Source: Erwinia_E haradaeae_E (lineage in GTDB: Bacteria; Pseudomonadota; Gammaproteobacteria; Enterobacterales; Enterobacteriaceae). Taken from it: DNA of 64,000 nucleotides. The position numbers and the translations under genes were made by a program. Within the stretch, counting starts at the first letter, position 1, and each line of letters opens with the position of its first letter. The notes beneath the pieces are model-generated. The model was not told the origin of the DNA. It searched no databases and was given only the letters and a program-made list of their open reading frames with translations. The stretch spans positions 992,001 to 1,056,000 of the forward strand of contig NZ_LR217737.1 in assembly GCF_900699015.1 (NCBI RefSeq). The letters are read 5' to 3'. Positions 33,282 to 43,434 of this stretch are shown here, one piece after another.

Positions 33282-36098
33282 AATTTATATGCCGAATTTA
33301 TGATAATAAAAAAATAAATTTTATAGATAAGAACGCTGCTATATCATTATTATACGGTTAAACAATGCTTGAATTTTTTTTCACTCATATTCAAATAAGT
33401 GTTTAACATCATAGATCTACTATAATCTCTAACTTCTAATATTTGATCATTTCTTTTTAAAATTAATATCACTCTCAAGCTTATTTTTATTTAGGATCCA
33501 TCTTCTATTATCTATCGATAAAAGTATGATTGGTGAATTTCACCAGCAAAATCTAATAATATACAAAGCATCAAAGTTAATTGAATCCTATCAGTCTTTA
33601 ATATCTGATGGTGATGTACAGAAAAACAAGAAATATATCTTATAAATCTAACTATAATTCTAAGTCTAGACTCATAATATACTTGAGCTATATCTTACTT
33701 GATATAGATCTGTTATTTTATATAGTTTTATTACACATAAAACATTAACAATGTACATTAAACATACTATATACACTGTAATAAAATTTATATTTAGAAG
33801 AATATGTAGAGTTCTATATCTAAAACACCTTTCTATTTTTATCTATATCTAATGTGAAAATTAACAATTATATACTTATTAAAATAATTATAAAATATCC
33901 CTAATGATAAAAAAATGAATCATTATATTAATAATTTGAATCTAATATTAAAATACGAATAAACTAGATCTATTCTGGTATTATGAAAAATTCAAATAAA
34001 AATTTTATATGCTCTAAATTCTATTTAGATTCAATTCAATCAATACACTAGAATATAATATTAAATATAATGATTATTATACCATATACATTAAACTAGC
34101 AGCTATTTAAAGAAATTAAAAATATTCTTTTCTTTATTTATAAGTTATCTTGATATTACATCTAAATGCATGATTGCAGTCATGATAAGAGAATAACTAT
34201 AAATTCGCTAACATAATATAAGAGACATTATTATAGTGAATAATAAAGTGAAATTAACAAGTCTATTCTTCTTATAAAAAATCATGATTTTTATATAAAT
34301 AAAATTAATAATAAATGTACTTTCGATTAACATTTCATTATAAAAATCATATTTCTATCAATATTAAAATATTGACAATATTTTATTACATACAACAAAC
34401 ATGTATTTTAATATAACATTTAATTTTATCACTATGTTCAGACTTCTCTTAAATACTTTCACTTCATTTATAATCTATCTCTCTTACATTCATAGATGAG
34501 AATAATCAAAATAGAATACGAATAACTTATGACTTATCTATAACCAATAGTTATCAAATCAATCAAAATTTACATAAGAAAATTTTTAAAAATAAATAAT
34601 CAAATCATATAAAAACAAATAATATTTTACTATTAAAATAGAGATTATTTTTAAAAAAATAAAATCTATATAATCAAAAAACATTGACACGAAATTTTCT
34701 TAATCCTCATTAAAAACTATATAGATCATAAGATCAAATAACACTGTCTGTATAAGAGAATTGAGTATAACTAAACACATATATAAATGATTCAATCAAT
34801 AACATAATAATGTATATATCAATACATTAATATTGATATAATTAATATTGATGATTTTGAATCAATAAAAGAAGTGTTTAAAATTTTTCGATATAAATAT
34901 ACTTTATAAATTCTCTTTATTCCATTTCAGCTTAAATAAAATCAGCTAAAAATACAAAAACACATTTCTAAAAAATAAAATTACATCTAGATTTTTATCT
35001 ATAATTCACATGATTAACATTATAGAAATATAAACTATTCACTGTTATCAAAATAAATAGCAATATTAATACTATTCACCTGTTTCAATAGATAGGTTTT
35101 ATAAAAATAATAATATATATTATGATATAATAATATATATTATTCATAACTAAATATTTATGAAATACATATCATAATTTGATTATACTTAAGCACTTTC
35201 AAACCAACCGTAACATTATTAAAATAAATTAAAATGCTATATTTTATATTAATCTTAGTTTTCCGTAATACTTCATTATAACCTATCTTAATATAAGATT
35301 AATCTAATTTTTATCTCCTCTATCTTCTCGTTTATAATTATAAAATCCATACTAAATAAATCGAATAATATATTTATATTATCTTTAAACTGTATAAAAA
35401 ATAACATATTAGAGATGTAGATCTAAATCAAGATTATTTATATATGTACAAAATATCAACTAATACTAAAATTTATAATATAAAAATTCTGATTAATAAT
35501 TAACATACAATTATTATAAAACTCACTTTATTAAAAACACGGATTCATTTTATATATCATCATAATAAACCATTAAAAAATTTAATAATTTTAAAGACAT
35601 TAATTTATTTTTAAATATTGAATAGCACACTAATATATATTTATTTTAGACTAACTAAATATAAAAAATAGAATTTTTCTTAAAAAACTTTAAAAACTTA
35701 AACCTAATAATTATTTGATGAAAATCCTATACTATTTATTCATATCTATGACTAATTTTTATTATTAGATTCTTGATTAAATGAAATAGAAAAAATGAAA
35801 CACAGAAAATACACCTCATATTATGATATATCAATATTGAAAAATCTTCCACAATTTTTATGAATGAGTATGAAAACAAACGATAAAAATATTACTAACA
35901 TAAGGAATGCTTATTTATAGTTTTCTATTAACACTACCTACATTAAAAATAATAAGATCTAATTAAAGCTGAACATAATGAACCATAAGATCTACACCTT
36001 ATCTAGATCACCCCTAAAAGATAGATAACCTTAGTATACTATTAATTCCATTATGGCAATCACGATTTTAACATATCTACAAAGAATGAGGAATCATT
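33282..36098. other. 2.8 kb gene-free AT-rich region between recD and kdsD
   Basis: In E. coli recB overlaps the start of recD; here the upstream DNA has no trace of it. Present are a GC-richer palindrome GGTGAATTTCACC at 33532-33544 and a two-copy tandem repeat with a 20-base period at 35108-35143. Nothing else is supportable. Confidence 0.55.
35108..35143. repeat. Two-copy tandem repeat, 20-base period
   Basis: The 16-mer TAATAATATATATTAT occurs at 35108-35123 and again at 35128-35143. Pure AT, so slippage expansion or chance are both plausible. Confidence 0.4.
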
Positions 36099-37082
36099 GT
36101 GAATCTCTTTAAATTAAAAAACTTTGATTTCCAAAAAACGGGGAAAGAAGTTTTACAAATTGAGCGCGAAGGATTAGAACAACTTGATCAATATATCAAC
36201 ATAAATTTCACACACAGCTGCGAGCTAATTTATCAATGCCGGGGAAAAGTGGTCATCATGGGAATGGGAAAATCAGGGCATATTGGCAAAAAAATAGCTT
36301 CTACTTTTTCTAGCACTGGTACTCCTTCTTTTTTTTTACATCCCGCTGAAGCAAGTCATGGTGATTTGGGTATGATTAGTAAGAATGATATTCTGATTGC
36401 TATCTCTAATTCTGGAGAATCTTTAGAGATTCTAGCGCTCATTCCTTTACTAAAACATCGCCAGATCCCATTAATTGCAATTACTAGCCATGAACAAAGC
36501 ACAATTGCCTCTTCTGCACATATACATTTATGTGTGAAAGTACCACAAGAAGCCTGTTCACTAGGTCTAGCACCAACTAGCAGCACTACTGCTGCATTGG
36601 TTATGGGTGATGCTCTAGCAGTATCTCTATTAAAAGCTAGAGGTTTTACACAAGAAGATTTTGCACTTTCTCATCCTGGCGGAGTGCTGGGGCGTAAACT
36701 GATTATGCGAGTAGAAGATATAATGCTTTCTGGTGATGACTTACCACAAATCTATCCTAACGCCTGTTTACGCGAAGCTATACTAGAAATGACATCTAAA
36801 AAAATGGGTCTCATAATAATTTGTAATCATGAAAAAAAAATTGAAGGCATCTTTACAAATTCTGATTTACGGAAAATTTTTGAAAAAAATATTGATATTA
36901 ATCAATCTAATATTTCTCATTTTATGACGCTAGGTGGTATATCTATACGACCTGGAACGTTAGCAGTTGAAGCTCTTGACACAATGAAAAAATACAATAT
37001 TACCTCTATCATTATTTCCGAGCATAATAAACTGATCGGATTAGTTCATATGCATGACATCTATCAAGCTGGAATCATTTGA
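36099..37082 (+). CDS. kdsD: D-arabinose 5-phosphate isomerase KdsD
   Basis: KdsD converts ribulose-5-phosphate to arabinose-5-phosphate, the first step of Kdo synthesis for the LPS core. The 327-residue protein has an N-terminal SIS domain (about residues 40-180, with GMGKSGHIGKK, SNSGES and LAPTSSTTAALVMGDALA) and two C-terminal CBS domains (about 206-262 and 270-327). The start is GTG, preceded by GAGGA at good spacing. Two nine-base homopolymers occur inside the intact frame (T9 at 36329-36337 and A9 at 36832-36840). In E. coli kdsC follows within about 20 bases; here over 0.9 kb of empty DNA intervenes. Confidence 0.97.
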   Translation: MNLFKLKNFDFQKTGKEVLQIEREGLEQLDQYININFTHSCELIYQCRGKVVIMGMGKSGHIGKKIASTFSSTGTPSFFLHPAEASHGDLGMISKNDILIAISNSGESLEILALIPLLKHRQIPLIAITSHEQSTIASSAHIHLCVKVPQEACSLGLAPTSSTTAALVMGDALAVSLLKARGFTQEDFALSHPGGVLGRKLIMRVEDIMLSGDDLPQIYPNACLREAILEMTSKKMGLIIICNHEKKIEGIFTNSDLRKIFEKNIDINQSNISHFMTLGGISIRPGTLAVEALDTMKKYNITSIIISEHNKLIGLVHMHDIYQAGII

Positions 37083-38021
37083 TATATTTAAAAAATCTTT
37101 TAAAGAAAAACTTTTTATACATATTATGTAATCCATTATATAATTAAAGATGAATCTTTAATTCATAAATATAAAAATATAATACTTATATGATATATTT
37201 TTATAGAATATTATTCTTAATACTAGCTGCTTTCTGTTTAAGACAAGACAAATGATTTGATAATATCAAAATAAATTTATGTTTTTATCTTTAAAAAATA
37301 TGAACTAAATAATCATTCAGAAATATCATATGATTTTATCAAAGTTTTTTTATAAATAAAATTATATAAATTATATGTATTTTAATAAAATTCATCAATA
37401 TGAATTAAAATATTTTCGTAACATTAAGATAAAATAATATAGATATATGAAAAATAAAGCAGAATACTTGTATTAATTATATATAGTGCAGTTCATTCAT
37501 ATGAATACATAATAATTCCTATTATTAATGATAGATACGAATAATATTAAGATATATGTGACCTCTTGAATTCAATTCAATAAATGATAATTAATAATAT
37601 TCCAATCGTTAAGTGAAATATTTTTATTTCTTAAGAAAGAAAAATATCTTTATGGTCCTAGATCATTCATAAAAATTGACGTATTATGTATTCTGATATA
37701 TAAAATATTCATGTATCTGAATTATTAAGTGACCACCTTTAATCTTAATATCAATTTATAAATTTTATACTTAATTGACATTAATCAACTTAAATATTCT
37801 AATATAGTTCTTGATCTAGATACAAATCTTAAATCTTAGATTGTTATACCGTCACTATATACCAATGTATCTAAAATTATACAAAAAAACTGATAAATAA
37901 TAATAGCTAACCAGCTTAACGAATCATTATATTGCATTTATTACTTAAACCATCATCATAATACTGCTAGTATTAATTATGATTCTGTAAAATTATATAA
38001 CATGGGTTGGAAATAATAATC
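37083..38021. other. 0.94 kb non-coding insertion-like gap between kdsD and kdsC
   Basis: AT-rich and without reading frames. A 10-bp hairpin (37142-37163, loop GA) stands 60 bases after kdsD and could terminate the message. The enteric ancestors have almost no spacer here, so this DNA was gained or expanded, rather than left over from a lost neighbour in the usual operon. Confidence 0.5.
37142..37163 (+). terminator. Candidate terminator hairpin after kdsD
   Basis: AATTAAAGAT pairs with ATCTTTAATT around the two-base GA (probably 9 bp with a four-base loop in practice). It lacks a U-tract. Position between kdsD and the gap is the main support. Confidence 0.35.
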
Positions 38022-38600
38022 ATGTATGATCCAAATTTTACTATTAATACCTGTTATGGTCCTATCAACCAGGATATTTTAAGAAAAGCAAAACATATTC
38101 AATTATTAATTTGTGATTCAGATGGCGTGATGTCTGACGGTTGGATCTATCAAACCAATGACGGAAATATAATACAAAGATTTAACGTTAGAGATGGATA
38201 TGGAATTAAATGTTTACTTACATGTTCAATAGAAGTGGCAATTATTACAGGCAGTCAAAACCAAATACTCAAAGATCGATGCTCTTCACTAGGTATTTCT
38301 TACATCTATCAAGGTCAATCGAATAAAATTAAACCATTTAATGAAATTTTGACCAAACTAAAATTAAATGAACATCAAGTAGCTTATATTGGTGATGATC
38401 TCATAGATTTACCAGTTCTAATGAAAGTAGGATTAAGTGTAGCAGTTTCTAATTCTCACCCTATGTTACTACCACATGTTAATTATATAACAAAAATGAC
38501 CGGGGGAAACGGAGCAATACGAGAAGTTTGTGATTTGATTTTAATAGCACAAAATAAAATATCAAGAGATTTTAATGGCAATCTAGATGGATTATGCTAA
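38022..38600 (+). CDS. kdsC: 3-deoxy-D-manno-octulosonate 8-phosphate phosphatase KdsC
   Basis: KdsC, a HAD-superfamily phosphatase acting as a tetramer, removes phosphate from Kdo-8-phosphate. From the ATG at 38022 the protein has 192 residues (E. coli 188) and the nucleophile and acid Asp32 and Asp34 in ICDSDGVMSDG fall at the E. coli positions. Other HAD motifs are visible: AIITGSQ (motif II), the Lys in QSNKIKP (III) and YIGDDLIDLP (IV). A TTG at 38007 is an alternative start that would add five residues, but ATG aligns better. The final 14 bases overlap lptC. Confidence 0.96.
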   Translation: MYDPNFTINTCYGPINQDILRKAKHIQLLICDSDGVMSDGWIYQTNDGNIIQRFNVRDGYGIKCLLTCSIEVAIITGSQNQILKDRCSSLGISYIYQGQSNKIKPFNEILTKLKLNEHQVAYIGDDLIDLPVLMKVGLSVAVSNSHPMLLPHVNYITKMTGGNGAIREVCDLILIAQNKISRDFNGNLDGLC

Positions 38601-39225
38601 AAGAAATATTGCTCTTATATGTATACTATTTTTTATTATGGTTATCGGGTTAATTTTAAAAGAAAAAGCACAACAAGAAACTACTAACATTCTTATTAAT
38701 AATATTATTACGCCCACTAGTATTAGCAATCATTCACAAACGCTGGTATACAACCCTCAAGGACTATTGTCTTACCAGATTATGGCAGATAAGAGCATCT
38801 ATGACTCGAACAATAAAGTTAACTGGTTTACTAATCTAGTTATGATTATATATAATGAAAAAAAACTTCCAGCGTGGATTATTAAATCTAATCAAGCCAA
38901 ATTAGAAAAAGAAAAAATTTTATACCTTTACGGTAACGTAATAGTAGACAGTCTTACGGAAATGACAACATTAAAACATCTGAAAACAGAAAAAGCACAA
39001 GTCAACCTAATTACCCAAGATTGGGTTTCTCAAGAAAAAGTGACATTATCTGGTCATAGATTTTTCTCTACAGGCATGAAGATGTATGGTAATTTACGAA
39101 ACAAAACAGCTCAGCTTACAGGCATAGTCCGTACTACTTATGGAACTAGTTCTCAAAAGACAGATAAAAAAAATCCTAATAACCAGTCTGCTTCTGGCTT
39201 GCAACAAACCAGAAGCAGGTATTAA
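38587..39225 (+). CDS. lptC: LPS export protein LptC
   Basis: LptC is a bitopic inner-membrane protein that takes LPS from LptB2FG and hands it to LptA. The N-terminus has one membrane helix (about residues 7-24) followed by the periplasmic beta-jellyroll, with TLVYNPQG, ILYLYGNV and KMYGNLRNKTAQL matching E. coli. The 212 residues exceed E. coli (191) at the C-terminus: the stop codon lies further into lptA, adding about 17 residues rich in Asn, Gln and Ser. It overlaps kdsC by 14 bases and lptA by 86 bases, so translation is tightly coupled. Confidence 0.95.
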   Translation: MDYAKRNIALICILFFIMVIGLILKEKAQQETTNILINNIITPTSISNHSQTLVYNPQGLLSYQIMADKSIYDSNNKVNWFTNLVMIIYNEKKLPAWIIKSNQAKLEKEKILYLYGNVIVDSLTEMTTLKHLKTEKAQVNLITQDWVSQEKVTLSGHRFFSTGMKMYGNLRNKTAQLTGIVRTTYGTSSQKTDKKNPNNQSASGLQQTRSRY

Positions 39226-39694
39226 TCCAAACTTAGGTAAACCAATCCATATTGATTCAGAAAAACAAATCATGGATATAGAGAATAACATGGCTATTGC
39301 TAGCGGTAACGTTACAATTACGCAAGGAAATCTAAAAATTAAAGCTGATAAAACCACCATCTCCTTCTCAGGAGCACAAAATCAGAATATTATCATTAAC
39401 GCTTATGGACAACTAATAAAATTTTATCAAATACTTGATAACGGCCAATCTATTACAGGACATGCTGAAAAGATCAACTACGATATAGACAAAGAACAGG
39501 TACAGTTAAGTGGAAACGCTTATCTTGAGCAAACTGGAAACAGCATACAAGGAAATTGTATTACATATCTTATAAACAAAAAAGAAATGCATGCTATCAG
39601 TTATACAGGACAACATGTCACCACCATATTCACTCCTTCGCACCGAAAAGACCATCTTATCCTGAAAGAAGATATAAAAAAAGATAATGACTAA
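39140..39694 (+). CDS. lptA: Periplasmic LPS-bridge protein LptA
   Basis: LptA polymerises head-to-tail to carry LPS across the periplasm between LptC and LptD. The 184-residue length equals the family norm. The start at 39140 corresponds exactly to the E. coli start, which also lies inside the end of lptC after a TAT codon. The N-terminus is a signal sequence (KRQIKKILITSLLLACNK); the usual Ala-x-Ala cleavage site is altered and an LLLAC sequence appears, so the mode of processing is unclear. The jellyroll motifs PIHIDSEKQ, SGNVTITQG, ADKTTISF, GHAEKINYD and LSGNAYLEQ are present. Confidence 0.94.
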   Translation: MELVLKRQIKKILITSLLLACNKPEAGINPNLGKPIHIDSEKQIMDIENNMAIASGNVTITQGNLKIKADKTTISFSGAQNQNIIINAYGQLIKFYQILDNGQSITGHAEKINYDIDKEQVQLSGNAYLEQTGNSIQGNCITYLINKKEMHAISYTGQHVTTIFTPSHRKDHLILKEDIKKDND

Positions 39695-39699
39695 CTATT

Positions 39700-40428
39700 A
39701 TGGCAAGTCTCATTATAAAAAATCTTATGAAAACCTATAAAGGTAATCTGGTAGTAAAAGATGTTAGCTTACAAGTAAAATCTGGTGAGATTGTTGGTCT
39801 ACTTGGACCTAATGGAGCAGGTAAAACAACAACATTCTATATGATAATTGGAATTATCAAACACGATAGAGGCTGTATTTACATTGATGATGAGGATATT
39901 AGTTTGTTACCACTACATGCACGAGCCAATCGTGGTATTGGTTATCTTCCTCAGGAAGCTTCTATTTTTAGAAGGTTAAGTGTTTATGATAACTTGATGG
40001 CTATCCTACAAATTCGTAAAGATCTTACTTACAATCAATGTGCACATCGTGCTAAAGAATTACTAGATGAATTTCATATTCACAAACGTCTCCATAAAGT
40101 CATAGGACAAAAATTGTCTGGTGGTGAACGTCGCCGTGTTGAAATTGCTCGTGCATTAGCAGCTAATCCAAAATTTATTCTTTTAGACGAACCATTTGCT
40201 GGTATTGATCCTATTTCAGTAATAGACATTAAAAAAATTATTGAACATCTTCGTAGTAGTGGATTAGGAATCTTGATTACTGACCATAATGTACGTGAAA
40301 CCTTAACTGTTTGTGAACATGCCTATATTGTTAGTCAAGGCTGTGTTATTGCCTCTGGTAATCCTAAAGTGATCATGGCTGATAAACAGGTACAACGTGT
40401 TTACTTAGGTAAAGAATTTAGACTCTAA
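39700..40428 (+). CDS. lptB: LPS export ABC transporter ATPase LptB
   Basis: LptB dimerises and powers LptFG to extract LPS from the inner membrane. All ABC motifs are intact in 242 residues: Walker A GPNGAGKTTT (residues 36-45), Q-loop LPQE, signature LSGGERRR (139-146), Walker B FILLDEPFAGID with catalytic Glu164, and switch His196 in ITDHN. It begins five bases after the lptA stop. In E. coli rpoN and hpf follow; here 1.6 kb of non-coding DNA comes before ptsN. Confidence 0.98.
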   Translation: MASLIIKNLMKTYKGNLVVKDVSLQVKSGEIVGLLGPNGAGKTTTFYMIIGIIKHDRGCIYIDDEDISLLPLHARANRGIGYLPQEASIFRRLSVYDNLMAILQIRKDLTYNQCAHRAKELLDEFHIHKRLHKVIGQKLSGGERRRVEIARALAANPKFILLDEPFAGIDPISVIDIKKIIEHLRSSGLGILITDHNVRETLTVCEHAYIVSQGCVIASGNPKVIMADKQVQRVYLGKEFRL

Positions 40429-42019
40429 TTAATACTAGATACTGATACAAAGATAATAACATCAAAACTAGACCTATTAAAAGACCTTATTATATACATA
40501 AAGTGAAAAACTTATTTATAAACTGTACTTTCATATTGTTTTATTCTATTTTTATAGTTTTCTCTAAACTAAAAACTTAAAACTACAAATCAAAAATAAT
40601 GTATTCTTTCCAAGAACATAGACCAACGTATATATCTATATCTAGATAATAAAATAGACCTAATTAATAATTGTATAATTTTAAAAATTAAAAACTAGAT
40701 TATAGAATTAAAAAATTGTCTAAATACAACACACAAGATTTTATATTCGAAATTATCATAAGAAGTTAAAATTAACAATTGTTCTGATTCTTATTATGAT
40801 TTAAGTTGAGAGAATTATTCTTAGTAAAAATAAACAATTAAAAATTTTATTCCAAAGTATTTTTAAGTATAGAACATTCTAATATAGAATATTCTCTTAA
40901 TATTAAAAACTGTAAATAGTTTTAGCATCATTAAAAACAAAATTTAATTTTTCATTTATTACTAAAAATAACCTACCTCTTAGTATATATCCTATATACT
41001 ACTTGATATAATATTAAGTATTTATAGATGTTATTATACTCTAATATGATTCAATCATATAATTAATATATTCTTGATTAACATAGAAACAGTTATTTAT
41101 TAGAGATAAATTAAAATATAGAAATATTTTTAAACTTTACTAAAGTAAATACATGATTAATTTATATTATTACATTATTTTAATATTCTCCAATAGAGCT
41201 ACTCCAAATATATAAAAATAATAAAATAAACGAGAAATTTTATACACACTTACTTAAATAAGTATAGAAAGTATTAAATACTATTTTCTAGATAAAAATC
41301 AGTATTATTTATATATAAATCGATATACTTGTTTATACTCTTAACGAAATATTAAAATTTTAAAAACGATAACTAAATACCTAATATTATAAAAATAATA
41401 TAACGATATTAATATGATCTGAAAGGAAACTCGTCTACACTAGAGTGGTGTTATTTAACAATAAATTAGATATCAACGAATAATAATCATATTCATTTTC
41501 AACAAAATATTTATTCTAAAAATGATAATAAAATAGTTTTTATGACAAAAACTATTAATTATGGAACAAGAAATACACATTATAATACATAATGTGTCAC
41601 AATATAAAAAATATATTAATTTTTATCTTAAATAAAAATTAAAACTGAGCCTTACTTTGTAAGGTACATTTAATATATTAACTTCTTAGATCGTATAGAG
41701 AAAAATTTAATTACAGAAAAAATTGTATGCTTGATAAAAACTATATATCTGACTAAGAATTCAAGATATTAATACACATTAATGAACTAATCTACTCACT
41801 AGTATTATAATTTAATTGAAAAGGAAAAATATTATTCAGTTTACAGTATTGTAAAAATAACATCATGTTGAATCTTCTAATTAAAATGAGGACTATTCTC
41901 TACAAAGGATCTTCTTAATTAAATATACTTTATTGATATATAAATCCTTTATATGCATTATTAGATAATATGAAATATAAAGTAACTAGTCCTTATAAAG
42001 TACAGAAACAAATATAACT
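40429..42019. other. 1.6 kb gap at the expected place of rpoN and hpf
   Basis: The gap between lptB and ptsN is about as long as the missing rpoN plus hpf (roughly 1.7 kb in E. coli), so it probably is their decayed remnant, yet no codon-level similarity is left. A short GC-richer patch at about 41420-41460 and a small CCTTAC/GTAAGG hairpin at 41650-41664 are the only marked spots. Confidence 0.5.
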
Positions 42020-42496
42020 ATGATAAATAACAATTTTAAATTAGAGCTAGGAGCAGTATTAAGCATCTCTTGTACACGTAATGATGTACTCTGTTATAGT
42101 AAACAAAGAGCGTTAGAAATTATCAGTGAATTGGCTTCTAAAAAACTATGTCTTTCACAACAAATTATTTTTGATGCGATGGAAAACAGAGAAAAAATGG
42201 GTAGTACAGGTATTGGTAATGGTATTGCGATTCCTCATGGCAAAATTGAAGAAAAAACACTACGATCTGTAGGTGTTTTTATTCACCTTAAAAAACCTAT
42301 TATTTTTAACTCCATTGATAATCAACCAGTAGATTTACTATTTGCTATACTAATTTCATCTGAACAATGTAAAACACACTTATATACATTATCTTTAGTA
42401 GCAAAACGTCTAGCAAATAAAATGATTCTTCGTCAATTACGATCCGCATGTAGCGATGAAGATTTATACCAAATTATTACTAATACAAAAATATAA
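42020..42496 (+). CDS. ptsN: PTS IIA-like nitrogen regulatory protein PtsN
   Basis: PtsN (EIIA-Ntr) is the phospho-acceptor at the end of the nitrogen phosphotransferase chain PtsP-NPr-PtsN; in E. coli its unphosphorylated form controls potassium transport and other targets. The phosphorylated His73 in GNGIAIPHGK is present at exactly the E. coli position, within REKMGSTGIGNG. At 158 residues it is five shorter than E. coli at the C-terminus. RpoN upstream and rapZ-npr downstream, its enteric neighbours, are gone, so whether it is still phosphorylated cannot be told from the window. Confidence 0.96.
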   Translation: MINNNFKLELGAVLSISCTRNDVLCYSKQRALEIISELASKKLCLSQQIIFDAMENREKMGSTGIGNGIAIPHGKIEEKTLRSVGVFIHLKKPIIFNSIDNQPVDLLFAILISSEQCKTHLYTLSLVAKRLANKMILRQLRSACSDEDLYQIITNTKI

Positions 42497-43080
42497 TTTT
42501 ATTATAAAATAATCTTTTTATAAAAAACTCAGTATTCATTTTATACGTTTATTCTACCTATCTATTATATTTAAGGAACTACATAATATCCTCAATATTG
42601 AAATCAAAACGCAATTATCAAAAGCGATCTTTATCACAATCTGTATATTATACATATAGTTTCATTAGATTACTGCATAATAGTACATTAATTAATGAGA
42701 TATAAAATACATAAAATCTAATTCTACACATCCTCATAAATACCATTTTTACTATACAAATTTAGTTTTAAATAATAAAACCAAATATCATCTAGTCTCT
42801 ATTAGCATTCATATCATTAATCATATAGGTAATCATCTCTTTTTATTGTAAATTATTATGCGAATCATCACAGAATATAATAATAGGATATATCATCCTA
42901 ATCACTACTTAATTTATACTATACTATAGTTATCAACATAGACAGATCTATATCTTAGACAAAAAACAATATATCTCATCTTTTTTTTAAAATAAAAAAC
43001 TTTAATAGCTATCTAATATAAAGTAAAGAAAATGAGAACATAATAACTAAATAGCAGGGATCACATCTACTGTATAAAAA
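42497..43080. other. Non-coding region between ptsN and zapA; no 6S RNA seen
   Basis: In enteric bacteria rapZ-npr follow ptsN and the 6S RNA gene (ssrS) follows zapA. Neither is here: the 584 bases are AT-rich throughout, with no GC-rich long hairpin of the 6S type. Confidence 0.5.
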
Positions 43081-43434
43081 TTATTCAAATTTAGTGGAAG
43101 GGTTTTTAACACAAGTAATACTATCTTGTTCAAATAATGCTTGTTCAAGAATTTTTTGTAAACTCCTTATCCTCTTTTCCATATGTAATGCATAATCACG
43201 GGTTTTAACTTTTTCTTCAGCTAATTCATAACAAAGATTTAAAGCGGTAATTAACACTAATTGCTCAGTATTAGTTACTTTAGTACGAAGTTTTAGAGCT
43301 TGAAGTCGTTGAGACAACTCTTCCGCAGCTAAATTTAATGCGTCCATCTCTTTATGAGGGCATTTTACTCGCAATGCACAACCAAGAATATAAAGATCTA
43401 CTGGTTGTGTGGATCTATCGTCAGTTTGATTCAT
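43081..43434 (-). CDS. zapA: Cell division protein ZapA
   Basis: ZapA binds and bundles FtsZ filaments and links them, through ZapB, to the chromosome terminus. The 117-residue protein (E. coli 109) has an N-terminal globular domain (PVDLYILGCALRVKCP) and a C-terminal coiled coil (about residues 75-105), with the characteristic VTNTEQLVLITALNLCYELA in between. Small extensions occur at both ends. As in E. coli it faces away from the pepP-ubiH cluster, though the intervening ygfB gene is lost. Confidence 0.95.
   Translation of the reverse strand: MNQTDDRSTQPVDLYILGCALRVKCPHKEMDALNLAAEELSQRLQALKLRTKVTNTEQLVLITALNLCYELAEEKVKTRDYALHMEKRIRSLQKILEQALFEQDSITCVKNPSTKFE

Noticed and set aside
33532..33544. 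Palindrome GGTGAATTTCACC as an operator
   Set aside because: Only six pairs, about 250 bases upstream of recD, and matches no regulator site I recognise.
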